Shown one piece after another: positions 18,118-27,600 of a DNA stretch of 64,000 nt. Below the pieces are notes generated by a model. The model searched no databases and was not told where the DNA came from. It saw only the letters and a list, made by a program, of their open reading frames with translations. The translations under genes and the position numbers were made by a program. How positions within the stretch are numbered: the stretch's first letter is position 1; every line of letters starts with the position of its first letter. Source of the DNA: Trichostrongylus colubriformis (Eukaryota > Nematoda > Chromadorea > Rhabditida > Trichostrongylidae); the NCBI GenBank assembly GCA_963978905.1, contig OZ022258.1, positions 30,384,716-30,448,715 of the forward strand. Reading direction: 5' to 3'.

Positions 18118-18200
18118 CTGTCGATAGCTCAGTTGGTAGAGCGGAGGACTGTAGAGTGGCAGCTATCCTTAGGTCGCTGGTTCGAATCCGGCTCGACGGA
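18118..18200 (+). tRNA. tRNA-Tyr(GTA), class S
   Basis: Consensus class S body. Confidence 0.85.
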
Positions 18201-18268
18201 TTGTTTTTGCAAATTTGTGACAATTCACATTTCTGTTGGTGAAGTGGCTGCGGGTGTTACCAGATGTT

Positions 18269-18351
18269 CCGTCGATAGCTCAGTTGGTAGAGCGGAGGAC
18301 TGTAGAGTGGCAGCTATCCTTAGATCGCTGGTTCGAATCGGGCTCGACGGA
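18269..18351 (+). tRNA. tRNA-Tyr(GTA), array edge copy
   Basis: Last copy. The variable loop reads AGATC and the T stem has C62 to G, breaking a pair; the spacer after it also drifts (AAGTTTGGGACC). T4 terminator. Edge copies of arrays escape homogenisation, which fits. Confidence 0.65.
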
Positions 18352-18390
18352 TTGCTTTTGCAAGTTTGGGACCATTCACATTTCTGTTGG

Positions 18391-18806
18391 TGAAGTACCC
18401 TTTATCACTTTATGTTTTAGGAGTCTTTTTGATCCACCATTCAAGACTGAGGACTGGGGGCTCGTCACTGACAAAGTCCCCTGTGGCGCTATAATGGCTT
18501 TTGGGAATACAAGTGGCTTATTGGTCCTGTCTTTCACTCATACTCTATATGCCTTGTTTCATTTTGGTGAGAGTTACTGGTTACTCTCAGATACTGTTTT
18601 ATTATACTGATGGTGCTTTGTTTCGGATATCACTTTCTTCTTTATATTGCATTTATCTGGTATTGCCTTAGACTCTTACATCTTATTTGCATTTATTACT
18701 TAGACTCTACTATCACTTATTTGCAAATGCTACACCGCCTTGTTCTATGCTCAAATATCTTTTATGTTTATCGTCGTTTTTATATAGTACTCGATTCAAA
18801 TTCGTT
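18391..18806. other. AT-rich flank of the tRNA array, no gene seen
   Basis: The spacer sequence stops at GTGAAGTA near 18,399 and unrelated AT-rich sequence follows. An open frame of 67 codons at 18,610-18,813 is rich in Y, L and F codons from the AT bias and has no recognisable motif. Confidence 0.5.
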
Positions 18807-18828
18807 AGTTTAATTACCAAAGTTTGAG
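18807..18828 (+). other. SL1-like 22-mer
   Basis: Twenty of 22 bases match the nematode spliced leader SL1 (first G is A; the third C of the ACCC run is A). It is followed by AT rather than the GT donor of an SL RNA gene, so it looks like a copied leader, not an SL RNA gene. It lies where the basic-protein fragment on the minus strand begins, in the opposite orientation. Confidence 0.55.
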
Positions 18829-19140
18829 ATCGTAATAATTGGTACTCGTGTGGTCGAAGATTTTTGGCTCTTGTGGCACCGATAAACGTTCGTAAAGAAA
18901 ACCGCGTGGCAAACTTTTAATTACATAGCAAAACTTCAGTGATACAACGCAGAAGCGACGCAAAAAGTCTTCTTTTGTTGAGACACGAGGCTGCTTTTTT
19001 CTGTTTAGACGCGTCCTTTTGTTAGTGCCAGCCAATTTCGGTCGTTCCACCCGATCATCTCTGTCGCTGCCATCTTCATGTTCACGACTTTGCTTACGTT
19101 CCCTTCGTGATTTAGAAAAAAAAAGGATAGCAGACGTCAA
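18814..19140 (-). pseudogene. Inverted fragment of a basic protein gene
   Basis: An open frame of 108 codons on the minus strand holds EDGSDRDDRVER and, further on, QPRVSTKE. The same two stretches, in the same order, occur in the + frame at 20,100-20,260 (EDGSDRDDREER and QSRVSTKE). The surrounding residues differ, so this is a diverged, inverted partial duplicate. The family is not recognised; the residue mix (K, R, E, D, S) suggests a nuclear or disordered protein, which is only inference. Confidence 0.4.
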
Positions 19141-19206
19141 TTACTGCGAGGGGTTTAACCAAGTAAAGGACCACCTTATCTAGCTTAATGAAGGAGATTA
19201 ATCCAG

Positions 19207-19479
19207 TATATCAGTGCTACGAGGTGTGGTGGCATTGCTGGTAACTATGCGGCGCAAGGTAGAGGCTTTAGTATCGGCCCACTTCGCGAGCTTTGTCTAC
19301 GAAAAGAATTGGGAAAGGGTGTCGGTTTCAAAAGCAGCAATCTCCAGTTTCCCAGTTTCAACCGTTATAATATCGGTGTTACCGACACCCGATCGTTGTT
19401 CCTGAGTGCCAGTTTTGGGAAGATTATTACCATCCCACATGAGAAGAATCATCACTGCACTTACTACAGTGTGAAATGA
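19207..19479 (+). CDS. Exon-like frame, unknown protein
   Basis: A 90-codon frame without ATG opens directly after a possible acceptor (TTAATCCAG at 19,198-19,206) and ends at TGA 19,477-19,479. It begins YISATRCGGIAGNY and includes GFSIGPLRELCL and ITIPHEKNHHCTYY. Composition looks like a folded domain rather than repeat sequence, but the family is not recognised. About 50 bp downstream (19,520-19,565) is a degraded copy of the lysine-rich KKSLASKGKKPKD stretch found at 20,370-20,410, so the locus may be a decayed tandem copy of the next gene fragment. Confidence 0.35.
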   Translation, partial: YISATRCGGIAGNYAAQGRGFSIGPLRELCLRKELGKGVGFKSSNLQFPSFNRYNIGVTDTRSLFLSASFGKIITIPHEKNHHCTYYSVK

Positions 19480-19814
19480 TGCGATATGGACTTCTTCGAC
19501 ATCGGTTGGTCGCTATTGGCAAGAAATCTCTGGCTTTCAAAGGGAAAAAACCAAAAGACGTAAAGACATAATTCTACCGGTTAGTCGCACAGAGCCGTGC
19601 GATAGCCCAGCTAGTCTTTTTATAATTTGCTTTTTCACTTACCAAGAACATCTTTCAAGGCCCTGCTCCTTCACAGTCTCCTCCCGGTGCCTCAAACAGC
19701 TGTTGCAGCTGATGTCTGTTGAGGGCTACTCTCCCTAGGCTTTGAGTACGGGATTCCGTGTATACACTACTTTGAATGACCGGTATGAGCTAATTCCAAA
19801 TCCTCTCTTCGCAG

Positions 19815-20110
19815 AACCTCGGCATCGATATTACCGATAGCTTTCGACCAGATCGTCTCCCTCAAAGGCCCAGTCCACCACCGCAAGAGTTGAACAACGC
19901 CACCAGTAAGTTGTGATTAGTGATTCACTAACTAGAAAGACGATCTGGTCGAAACGTCAGGCCATCAATAAATATTCCACCTAACAACCTCCTTGGCATG
20001 CTAGAAGAAGCTCTGGAAACCGGTAAGAACGTACTCGAAGTCCTCAAATATAATCTGGATAGTATTTTTCAGAAAACCTGCGGCGACGATATTCAATCGC
20101 TAGAAGTTGA
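19815..20110 (+). CDS. Three-exon 3' end of an unknown proline-rich gene
   Basis: Exon 19,815-19,905 follows acceptor CTTCGCAG and ends at donor CCA|GTAAGTTG; exon 19,936-20,022 ends at donor CCG|GTAAGAAC; exon 20,073-20,110 follows TATTTTTCAG and reaches TGA. All three join in one frame, giving ITDSFRPDRLPQRPSPPP, then INIPPNNLLGMLEEALET, then a basic tail ending RRRYSIARS. The second intron (50 nt) is normal for a nematode; the first would be only 30 nt, which is suspicious. If the 50-nt intron is retained, a different 154-codon frame (19,998-20,462) runs on into a lysine-rich tail. No family recognised. Confidence 0.35.
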
Positions 20111-20462
20111 ACGTACGCAACGTGGTGGTCGCGAAGATGGCAGCGACAGAGATGACCGGGAAGAGCGTCGAGAATTGGCTGACACTGAATTTTTCAAAGA
20201 AGACGCGTTCAAACAGAAAGAAAAGCAGTCTCGTGTCTCAACAAAAGAAAATGCTGTCGGAAAAAAAGTCATATCTGTACGGCGTGGGTCATCAAAAAAG
20301 AAAGCGTTAAAATCTCGAAAGAAAAAGAGTGAGAAGAAAGGCCCGGGAGTTAAAGTGAGGACAAGCAAAAGCAAGAAATCTCTGGCTTCCAAAGGAAAAA
20401 AACCAAAAGACATAAAGAAGGTGCGCTTTCTTTCACAAAATTCGTTCGTTACACGTCTGTGA
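20073..20462 (+). CDS. Lysine-rich frame, unknown
   Basis: The frame continuing past 20,073 without splicing encodes an acidic-basic stretch (EDGSDRDDREER) followed by a strongly lysine-rich C-terminus (KKKSEKKGPGVKV, KKSLASKGKKPKD) and a stop at 20,460-20,462. The matching inverted fragment at 18.8-19.1 kb preserves this frame, which argues that it was once translated. Whether it or the spliced frame above is used cannot be told here. Confidence 0.35.
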   Translation, partial: KTCGDDIQSLEVERTQRGGREDGSDRDDREERRELADTEFFKEDAFKQKEKQSRVSTKENAVGKKVISVRRGSSKKKALKSRKKKSEKKGPGVKVRTSKSKKSLASKGKKPKDIKKVRFLSQNSFVTRL

Positions 20463-20899
20463 TTCGATTCTGCCCCAGGCGTACGACTTCAAAAATCATA
20501 TATCAAGTCATACCAAATCAATAGTCATCTTGGAATACCTCTGCGTATTAACGGAGCAGAATGTGATGAATGAAAGCGGTACTGTTTACTGAAAATAGGA
20601 GACCATGCAACACGGAGAAGGGGATGGAGAGATCATGGGTGGAGGATTTCGCAAGAGGGATCGTAATTAAGGTTGAATAAAAGAGCTGGTCGTATCTCGA
20701 AAATTCTCAAACGAATGGAACCTTCGACGACCATCCCTGCTTCCAAGATTGATTTTTGAGCCCAGATCTCATAAAAAAACAGTCGGTAACGACACTATAT
20801 ATCAAGTGCTATGATTATCAATTCACTTTTTTCAGGTTTTTATAGGGGCATCTTGAGTGTACTGCGGACCAGCAGGAGAGTAGAGCTGGAAGCGGGGCA

Positions 20900-21200
20900 G
20901 TAGTCGGAGGAGGGTGGGGGGAAACACGCCAAAAAATCGCGTGGCCGCCCGCGGCGAGCGCACGGCGGGCGAGTGCCAGTGGCAGTGCTGGCAGCCTGCA
21001 AGCGAGACAGTGTGGCAAAGGTGGATGAGGCAGGGTGGCGTGGCTGGAGGAGGCAGTGTGGTAGGCTGGAGTGCAGAAGTGACGCAGCCACGCTCTGCCG
21101 GGCTCCCAAGAGCAAAATCGATTTGCAAGTCGTACTGGTGGTACCGCGAGTGCGACGCCGCTGACGCGATTTTTGGCGTATTTCCCCCACCCGTCGGAGG
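20900..21200. mobile_element. Foldback (MITE-like) element
   Basis: About 28 bp at 20,912-20,941 (GGGTGGGGGGAAACACGCC plus AAAAAATCGCG) is the near-complement of 21,165-21,192. The GC-rich interior explains the long overlapping open frames on both strands here. The arm core CGCGATTTTTGGCGT resembles the GCGATTT-TTGGCGTGCC core of the 36-38 kb elements. Confidence 0.5.
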
Positions 21201-22600
21201 AGGGTCGTATCAAAAAGTTTTTTTCTACGATAGGCATAAGCATGAGAAAGGTGGAGGGGGGGGGCGGGGAGAAACTAGGAGAGGAGTAACATGCCCGCGG
21301 TACAAGCTACACAAGGGTAAGGCAGAGGATTGTGAGCATAAGCAAGGAGCTTCGGCTGAACTCCTGTCTGCATGGAGAGGCTTACTCTTGAGAAGTGGCT
21401 CACAAGCCTCGAGATGCCATTCCCTTGACTTAGGGAAAATCATATACTCGTAACACATGCAAAGTGACAGCGCGTTCAGCCTAGTAAAGCGATAAGAACT
21501 CTGGGGTGGTGCGAACGCTTTACACTCAAGAACCCCTTTTGCACAACAAAATTGCTTAACCTACCCTGGATCTCCTTTCCCCATGATTCAAAGTTTAAAA
21601 TGCTGATTTCTCATGGACTCTGCAACCCGTGACTCACACTGAATCCCATTTTAACGAGAGTCTTCATAAAGGTGATTGCAGGAAATGCAGTTGTACAAAG
21701 GAATTTATGAAGCGAAACTTGCAGAACAAAAAACTCAGTTACAAGAAAATATCCAACCAAATTCTAAAGTTAGTAATAATAAAAAATAAATGTTCCCATC
21801 TTAAATGATGTGATAGTGGCGCAAAACACCTTTGTTTCAAAGATTAGCGAGTGTCCTACCGGCGTTATATGCAGGTACGGGGATGGCGGTAGGCGGTCAA
21901 GGGCGTTTTTGTCATGCCCCCAATGCTTTTCTATCAGGATCCGGGGAATGTTCACATCCAGCATCCTACCAACTATGAGCCGGTAAGTATGTACTCGCTT
22001 AGTATGTGTGTCTGTCTATATGTTCATCTGTCTGTCACGAGATACATCTCGCATCAGAGCAATGATAGAATCCTGAGTTGTACAAGTGTATAGGGGCTGG
22101 AACGAAAACTCTAGCGATGCTGGACCGAAAAAGATAGCAGCTGATAAGGAGCGTCAAAAGGCTAATGTCACCAAAGACGTTGTTCCTTCCACAATGCTTT
22201 TTGAGCGTCGACACTCATAAGTGTCATGCGGAATCGAGCAGGGGCATTAATGGTGGGCTATCCACATTGATAACGGTCGATAAGAATCCATAATAAGCGT
22301 AGGCCTGCATATGCCGCCAAATCCGTTATGCTTTTCGCATTAACCGTGGAGTGCTGACACTCATAGGCGTTCTGCGGGTACATCAATGTCGGGTGATCCA
22401 AGTCGATTATGTTTGATAAGCTTTGCTGAAGAACGTAGGAACGCGAGCATCGCCTAATCTGCTCCTCTCAACAAACAGTGGGGTGTAGGTTGTTCCACGT
22501 GTTGTACGAAGACCCTAATGGTGTGAGACCGGATCTGATAATGACTGACAAGAAGCTACCCCGTGTGTCTGTGTCTGTGTGGTGTGTGTGGTGTAGCACC
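21201..22600. other. Intergenic, degraded repeats
   Basis: No convincing gene. A purine-rich G tract lies near 21,250. Two loosely similar segments (ACACTCATAAGTGTCATGCGG near 22,210 and ACACTCATAGGCGTTCTGCGG near 22,350, about 140 bp apart) suggest an old tandem duplication. Confidence 0.4.
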
Positions 22601-22604
22601 TATC

Positions 22605-23165
22605 GTTATTAGTTGAAAATATCGGTTTTTGCGCAGAAAACTGAAAACGCTTATGGACCATACAAGTGAGTACCCCTTTAGAAGTTGAAATACTGGGAAT
22701 GATTAGCGAGCCACCCCAACAGATGGCTGTTGCAGAACTGAAAAGTCCTATTGGCCGACATCTATCGAAATAAAGATCTGTGTGCAGAGCTGGGAACAGG
22801 TAATGGGATCGCATTGAATCTCTCAGTCTCAGAAGTTGACAAACTGCAGCATTGTGTACTATGGCTCGTAACTGTCGGTTTTCGCACGGAGGGCCGGGTA
22901 ATGTGATGGACCACACCGGTGGTTGGACACAACTGCTGAAGCCTACATTCTATAGAGCACATTGCAAGTAGATCGAAACCTATTGCTATAATGAGCCTTT
23001 GTAGTGAGGGCTGCAAATGAACCACCCCCCAGCACAAATGTAAAATCTATTGATTTCCGCTAAAGCACATTGCTGTGCAATTTCTGTTTACATCATTTTG
23101 CTCACAGCCTGCTTCGCATCGGTACCTCACAACGCAATGTAGATCGCGAAGATCACCTGCGTACA
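22605..23165. repeat. Dispersed repeat, copy 1
   Basis: Starts with one diverged monomer of the AATATCGGTTTTTG satellite unit seen at 34.5-36.1 kb and continues through GTCCTATTGGCCGACATC, a TGTCGGTTTTC hairpin region and GCGATGTAGATCGCGAAG-type sequence. The whole stretch matches 40,525-41,160 in order and orientation with many substitutions. Frames on the minus strand here are not conserved between the copies, so this is a non-coding repeat. Confidence 0.7.
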
Positions 23166-24640
23166 ATAAAATACACTAGGAATCGGCAATGGTTGTTGAT
23201 TCTGTAGATGTTATGAGGAGAATCAAATTTGGGTTCCCATAGCAGGGAGATCGTACTGAAGCGCCCATTTGCCTTGACATCTAGATTTGCCCTGTCGAAT
23301 GGGCTGTGTCCGTTAAATATTGTGATCCACATTCCCAGGTGAATATAACAATTGTTTCATCTTGATACTTTTGTTAAAACGTAGTCTCCAAACCAAGTCA
23401 CCATTCCTTGCTGGCATCACGAAGAAACAGGCAAAGTCGACTCTCAGCTTGTTCAATATTCATGCGCAAGAACAACCGGTTCGTAATAACCTGTTGGAAA
23501 ACACAGTGGACAATTTTGAGACTTTACACCGTTGAACGCTTTTCTAAGAAGCCTATGGAAAAGCACATGTTTATTCTTCGAGTACAACTAACGAACATGA
23601 GAATACACCATTTCTTTCGAACAACTACTGGGCCATTCCACGAGTGATGTCAATTTTCAAACAGAAATTTTTCCTATAAAGTTACAAGTTTGTGCAGCAG
23701 GTCATATATCACTTGGAAAAGATATTTCTGCTCTGTAGAATGACATGTACCGCTTCTCTGGATGTCATCATTGAACCGATTTTAAGGCTGGCGAAGTTTA
23801 TGGTCGAGGCGACGAAATTTGACCAAACCGACGACCAACTAAAACACTATCTTTCACTCAGGAAAAGGATCAACCATGTATCTCGTACTCAGCCCCGATC
23901 TATTCTATAAGCTCCACCTATTGACTGCTTGTAAATTCGTGTTACCTTCCTTCAAATTTGGTTTTTCCACCACAACTCGGTGATTTCCGACGATTTCATC
24001 CGAGAAAAGTTTTTCAATTAGTCCGCTGAGAGAGTGAAGAAGAGGTGATGAGAAAATATTATCGATTTCCTTGACTTTCTGTTGAAAAAAATAGAAAAAG
24101 ATGAATTGTGAAAAATGTCAACTGGACACCTCTTATGTAGTTTCAAAACTTAATGTGAATAGTAACCAAAACAATCCGAAACATATTTCTAATAGAGCAG
24201 AAAAACCCTTCCGGATGGATCATAAAGCAACGCAGAGCAAGGGATTTCAGAGGAAAAATTTCATTTAAAAAAATGCTTTCGGAAAAAGGGTTTTGGAAGG
24301 AGAACAACGCGAGTTCTCGATCAAGCAAATGGTGGAACTTGCAGAGAGGATGGGGCTATGTACGGAGCATATATTTGGTTGATTTTCCCAAAGTAAAATA
24401 GTGTTTTCATTCCTTGCCGATTAGGTAAATTCTTGTTGACTTGACCTATACTTTCGCCAGTTTGAAAATTGGGCCCATTCTAACATTTCCGAAAAGCCGG
24501 ACCTTGTGTTTGGGAGGTAAAAACAACCTTTTGAACGATATATAGAATGCTGCACGAACTTGTAAGTTTATGAAGAAAATTTCCGTCTGGAAAGAAACGA
24601 CATTGCTTATGGGATGACCCCGTATTATATTTCAACACGC
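23166..24640. other. Downstream flank of the CNPPD1-like gene, no confident gene
   Basis: A 61-codon frame without ATG near 23,335-23,540 (contains KKQAKSTLSLFNIH) and a 72-codon frame at 23,692-23,910 have no recognised motif or paired splice sites. The rest is AT-rich. Confidence 0.35.
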
Positions 24641-24649
24641 CGCTCATCG

Positions 24650-24655
24650 TTTATT
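24650..24655 (-). terminator. AATAAA polyadenylation signal
   Basis: Minus-strand AATAAA about 26 nt after the stop codon of the CNPPD1-like gene. Confidence 0.6.
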
Positions 24656-24680
24656 AGTATTGCTATCAATGTTGACAGTC

Positions 24681-27600
24681 TCAAGAAACTTTGTTAAAAA
24701 ACGAGTGTATTGAGAAGTCAGTGAGATGATTGTTTATACTTTTACAATGATCTATTTCTGAAAGTATGCCTGAGTCGCCGATTTCACGAATGAATGGAGT
24801 GGACCTCGTTTCACAAGCTACTGAAGTAGAATTGGATTCACAGACGGATGTCTCCACACTAACTCCCGCTACATCTACGGCATTATCATTCCAGGGCCTG
24901 TATTGCTGGTTTCGCATAGAGAAGTATACTCCCATTCCCTTGGACAAATGAAGTAGTGGACTAGGGACGGATCCTCCAGCGGAGTTGTCGATTATAACAA
25001 AATTCGAACGTGACAAGGAACATGGTACCGCGAACAGTGACATAACAGAAAAAGTGTAAACTAAAGTCATCAAGCTGAAAAACGAAATCAGCGATTGAAG
25101 TATAGCCAAAACAGGCAATGCTGAGCCGAGCTGAGCAAGTTCATTGTACGTACAGAAACCATTCCTCTTGAAAGAGTCATTCGCGACCCAATATTCGAAG
25201 AAATCCAACCATCGGTTGAACTCGACTTCGTCAACCATCACATTCCAGTTCTGCAAAAGAAAAGCAAAAACTCTGCGACCATGTAAACCACGTGCGTTGT
25301 GACCATAGGATAATGGGATTGGATCCACTAACCAATCGCTGTACGAATTCCCATTCCAACAGATTCAGATGCTGAGTAGAAATATTAGCCACTTCAGACC
25401 ATTCTGCATTTGATGCCCTATCATACGTGTCCGAGTCATGGAGAAACTTCGATGCCAACACCAGTGCAGGCAGATAAAGGTCAGTAGGGTCAGAAGATTC
25501 AAACCATGTCTAAAACAAAGGAAGACTGTTGTATAAACACAAAATTTAAACATTATATAAACTGTAACAATACAGCACGTTAGAGTTTAAATGACACACA
25601 TTAAAGAGTCGAATTACACCAGAATGGCGCTTTAGATATCCACGAAGCGGAACAACCTAAAAAATCTACTCCCATATTCCATATACCGTGCTCTAGCGGT
25701 ACTATAAAGAGTCACACTAACAAGGGAAGGTCAACAGGTCAGCCTTGCCACTCTCAATGAAGTGCTACGCTCATGCATCTTGAGACGATAAACTCAAATG
25801 TGCTCTCCGAAGTTGCGCAACGACTATGCTATCAAAGTTATGCTGGTTTTACCGAATGAGCCTTACCATTGCATAGTAAGTACAGGCGCCCGTAGCGCGC
25901 GAACCGGGCGTTTTTGCAGAACAAATGTTGTTTTCATGCTCAACAGGTCGAATTACCCATGAAGACAAGTTTGAAGCTAAACTGAGATTTAGGACAAAAT
26001 GGAAGGATTCGTGGATAAAGTAAGGCCGCATTCATTCTTTGCGGCAGGGGCGCTAGCACCGGCGGCAACGGCAGCACTCTGGCGAGGCGCTCTGTTAATA
26101 AAGTGCTCGACCTAACAACAGAATGATGATCGTGGCGAGAACCCTCGGATTCGCATTCGAATCTTGCCATAATTTGACACTATGCCAAGCTCTCGCCAGC
26201 ATGACCACAATGTAGTATGGTTGGTTCGGGCGCTTTATAAGCAGAGCGCGTGGTCGGCGACAGGCACATGATTTTGTCGCCTTCGCCGCCCTCGGCTCCG
26301 CGAGGTATGTTTGCGACCTAAGGTGGCCCCAGAGTGAGCGATATTTTTCCCTTTACTTCATGAAAAACGGTCAAGCATAACAAGGGTAATCGAACCCGAA
26401 CACATGCCTTTCGCAGCAGATGCGCGTGACAGACGCCATTTTCTCGGCGAATCAGCAACTTCCCCTTTATCTTGTCCAAAAGCCTCATGTTGGTCTAAAT
26501 TTGTATGAAACAATATGAGACTTATAAGAGTATCTTCTGGAATGAAACTTTAAAAGTCTCGCAATGTTTTCATACACAACTAGATCAATATGAGGCTTCG
26601 CGACATCGCAGTGCTCAAGAAGTTCCCCGTGGCTGTATGTTGTCATTCGTTTACCTAGAGACCCTACCAATCTTGTCTACAAAAGTCTGCTGAACATAGA
26701 AACAACACTGGTTCTGCGCGCTCTCGGGTCCTACGGGCGGCTGCGCTAACTATGTAATAGTATTTCATTCAGAAAAACCATAACTTCGTTCGCAGCTCTC
26801 GCAGATTTGGAGATCAGATTAGGTTCAGCGTTTAAGGTGCGTCTGACCTGTTGAACTTCTCCTGTAATAACAAAAGAATTTGGGAAGAGGGAAAGAAACT
26901 ACGCGACATGTGTGCAGCCCACATACCGCTGTCGCTATCAAGCGTTTGCTGCCTTATCCACTCTTTTCATTACAATAAAAATGGGACAAACTGAATCATA
27001 TAATATGTGTCGCAGTTCAATAAAAACATTCCAACTGCACTTTCAGCCTATACTAAGCTACTTCCCAGTTTTACTAAAGTTACCAATCAAGCCGCAGACT
27101 TGTTCAGTATCCCAGCTAACGGGAGGGAACTTGACCACGACATTTGAATGCTTTCCTTGCAAGAAAACAATACTAGCAAAGTAGATTCTTACAATTGCAT
27201 AATCCCAAACCCGCGAATAACAAGAAGTTGGTCGCAAAACGTAAATTTTGCGCAGACTAAGAAAGGTCAGTTATCTTCAGTTAGAACCACAACAAACAGA
27301 AAATGTAAAACCTCGAGATCGTTAAAAAGCTTCATTAAAGGAAGAATTCAACAGATTTTTGGACTAACATACCTTATCATTCACCCGAAGTCGATCGAGG
27401 TAAACCATGGCAACAACGAGAGTGCACGGATCGGCATATCCGCGATTCGAAATGCTCGCAGACGTTTCCGGCTTCAAAGAGTCAAAAGGACTTCGTTTGT
27501 TGAAATAGTCCACGACCAGCTCTAGAATTCACTCACATCTACAAGGCAGTGATAAAATAGTTCAAGAAAGAAGAATGTGACGACGAGCAAACGTTCTACT

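Larger units (their letters stand above)
1..18390 (+). repeat. Tandem array of 131 tRNA-Tyr-type genes
   Basis: Each unit is an 83-nt tRNA body plus a 47-nt or 68-nt spacer; the 131 starts account for the 18,244 bp between first and last copy exactly (64 steps of 151, 66 of 130). Consensus body: acceptor CCGTCGA/TCGACGG with discriminator A, D arm GCTC/GAGC, anticodon stem GAGGA/TCCTT, anticodon GTA, a 10-nt intron (AGTGGCAGCT) after position 37, T stem GCTGG/CCGGC. The A box reads TAGCTCAGTTGG and the B box GGTTCGAATCC. Four nt after each body is T5 or T4. Classes used below: L, 68-nt spacer upstream and acceptor CCGTCGA; S, 47-nt spacer and CTGTCGA (U2-G71 wobble); X, as S but with anticodon CTA and C25 to G. 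Terminator is T5 unless T4 is stated. The array continues beyond the left edge. Confidence 0.95.

Noticed and set aside
1..18390. CRISPR array
   Set aside because: Regular spacing, but the repeated part is a complete tRNA with intron and terminator, spacers are near-identical, and the genome is eukaryotic.
13..18610. About 100 overlapping open frames of 75-124 codons in the array (IAQLVERRTVEWQLSL, SVGRAEDCRVAAILRS)
   Set aside because: They are translations of the tRNA bodies and spacers, start at TTG or similar codons, and repeat because the DNA repeats. Such peptides are a known annotation artefact of tRNA genes.
20818..21458. Long overlapping frames up to 179 codons on both strands
   Set aside because: GC-rich interior of a foldback element; no domain, and both strands open.
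27148..27525. Plus-strand frame of 125 codons
   Set aside because: Shadow of exon 2 of the CNPPD1-like gene on the minus strand, which has splice sites and homology.
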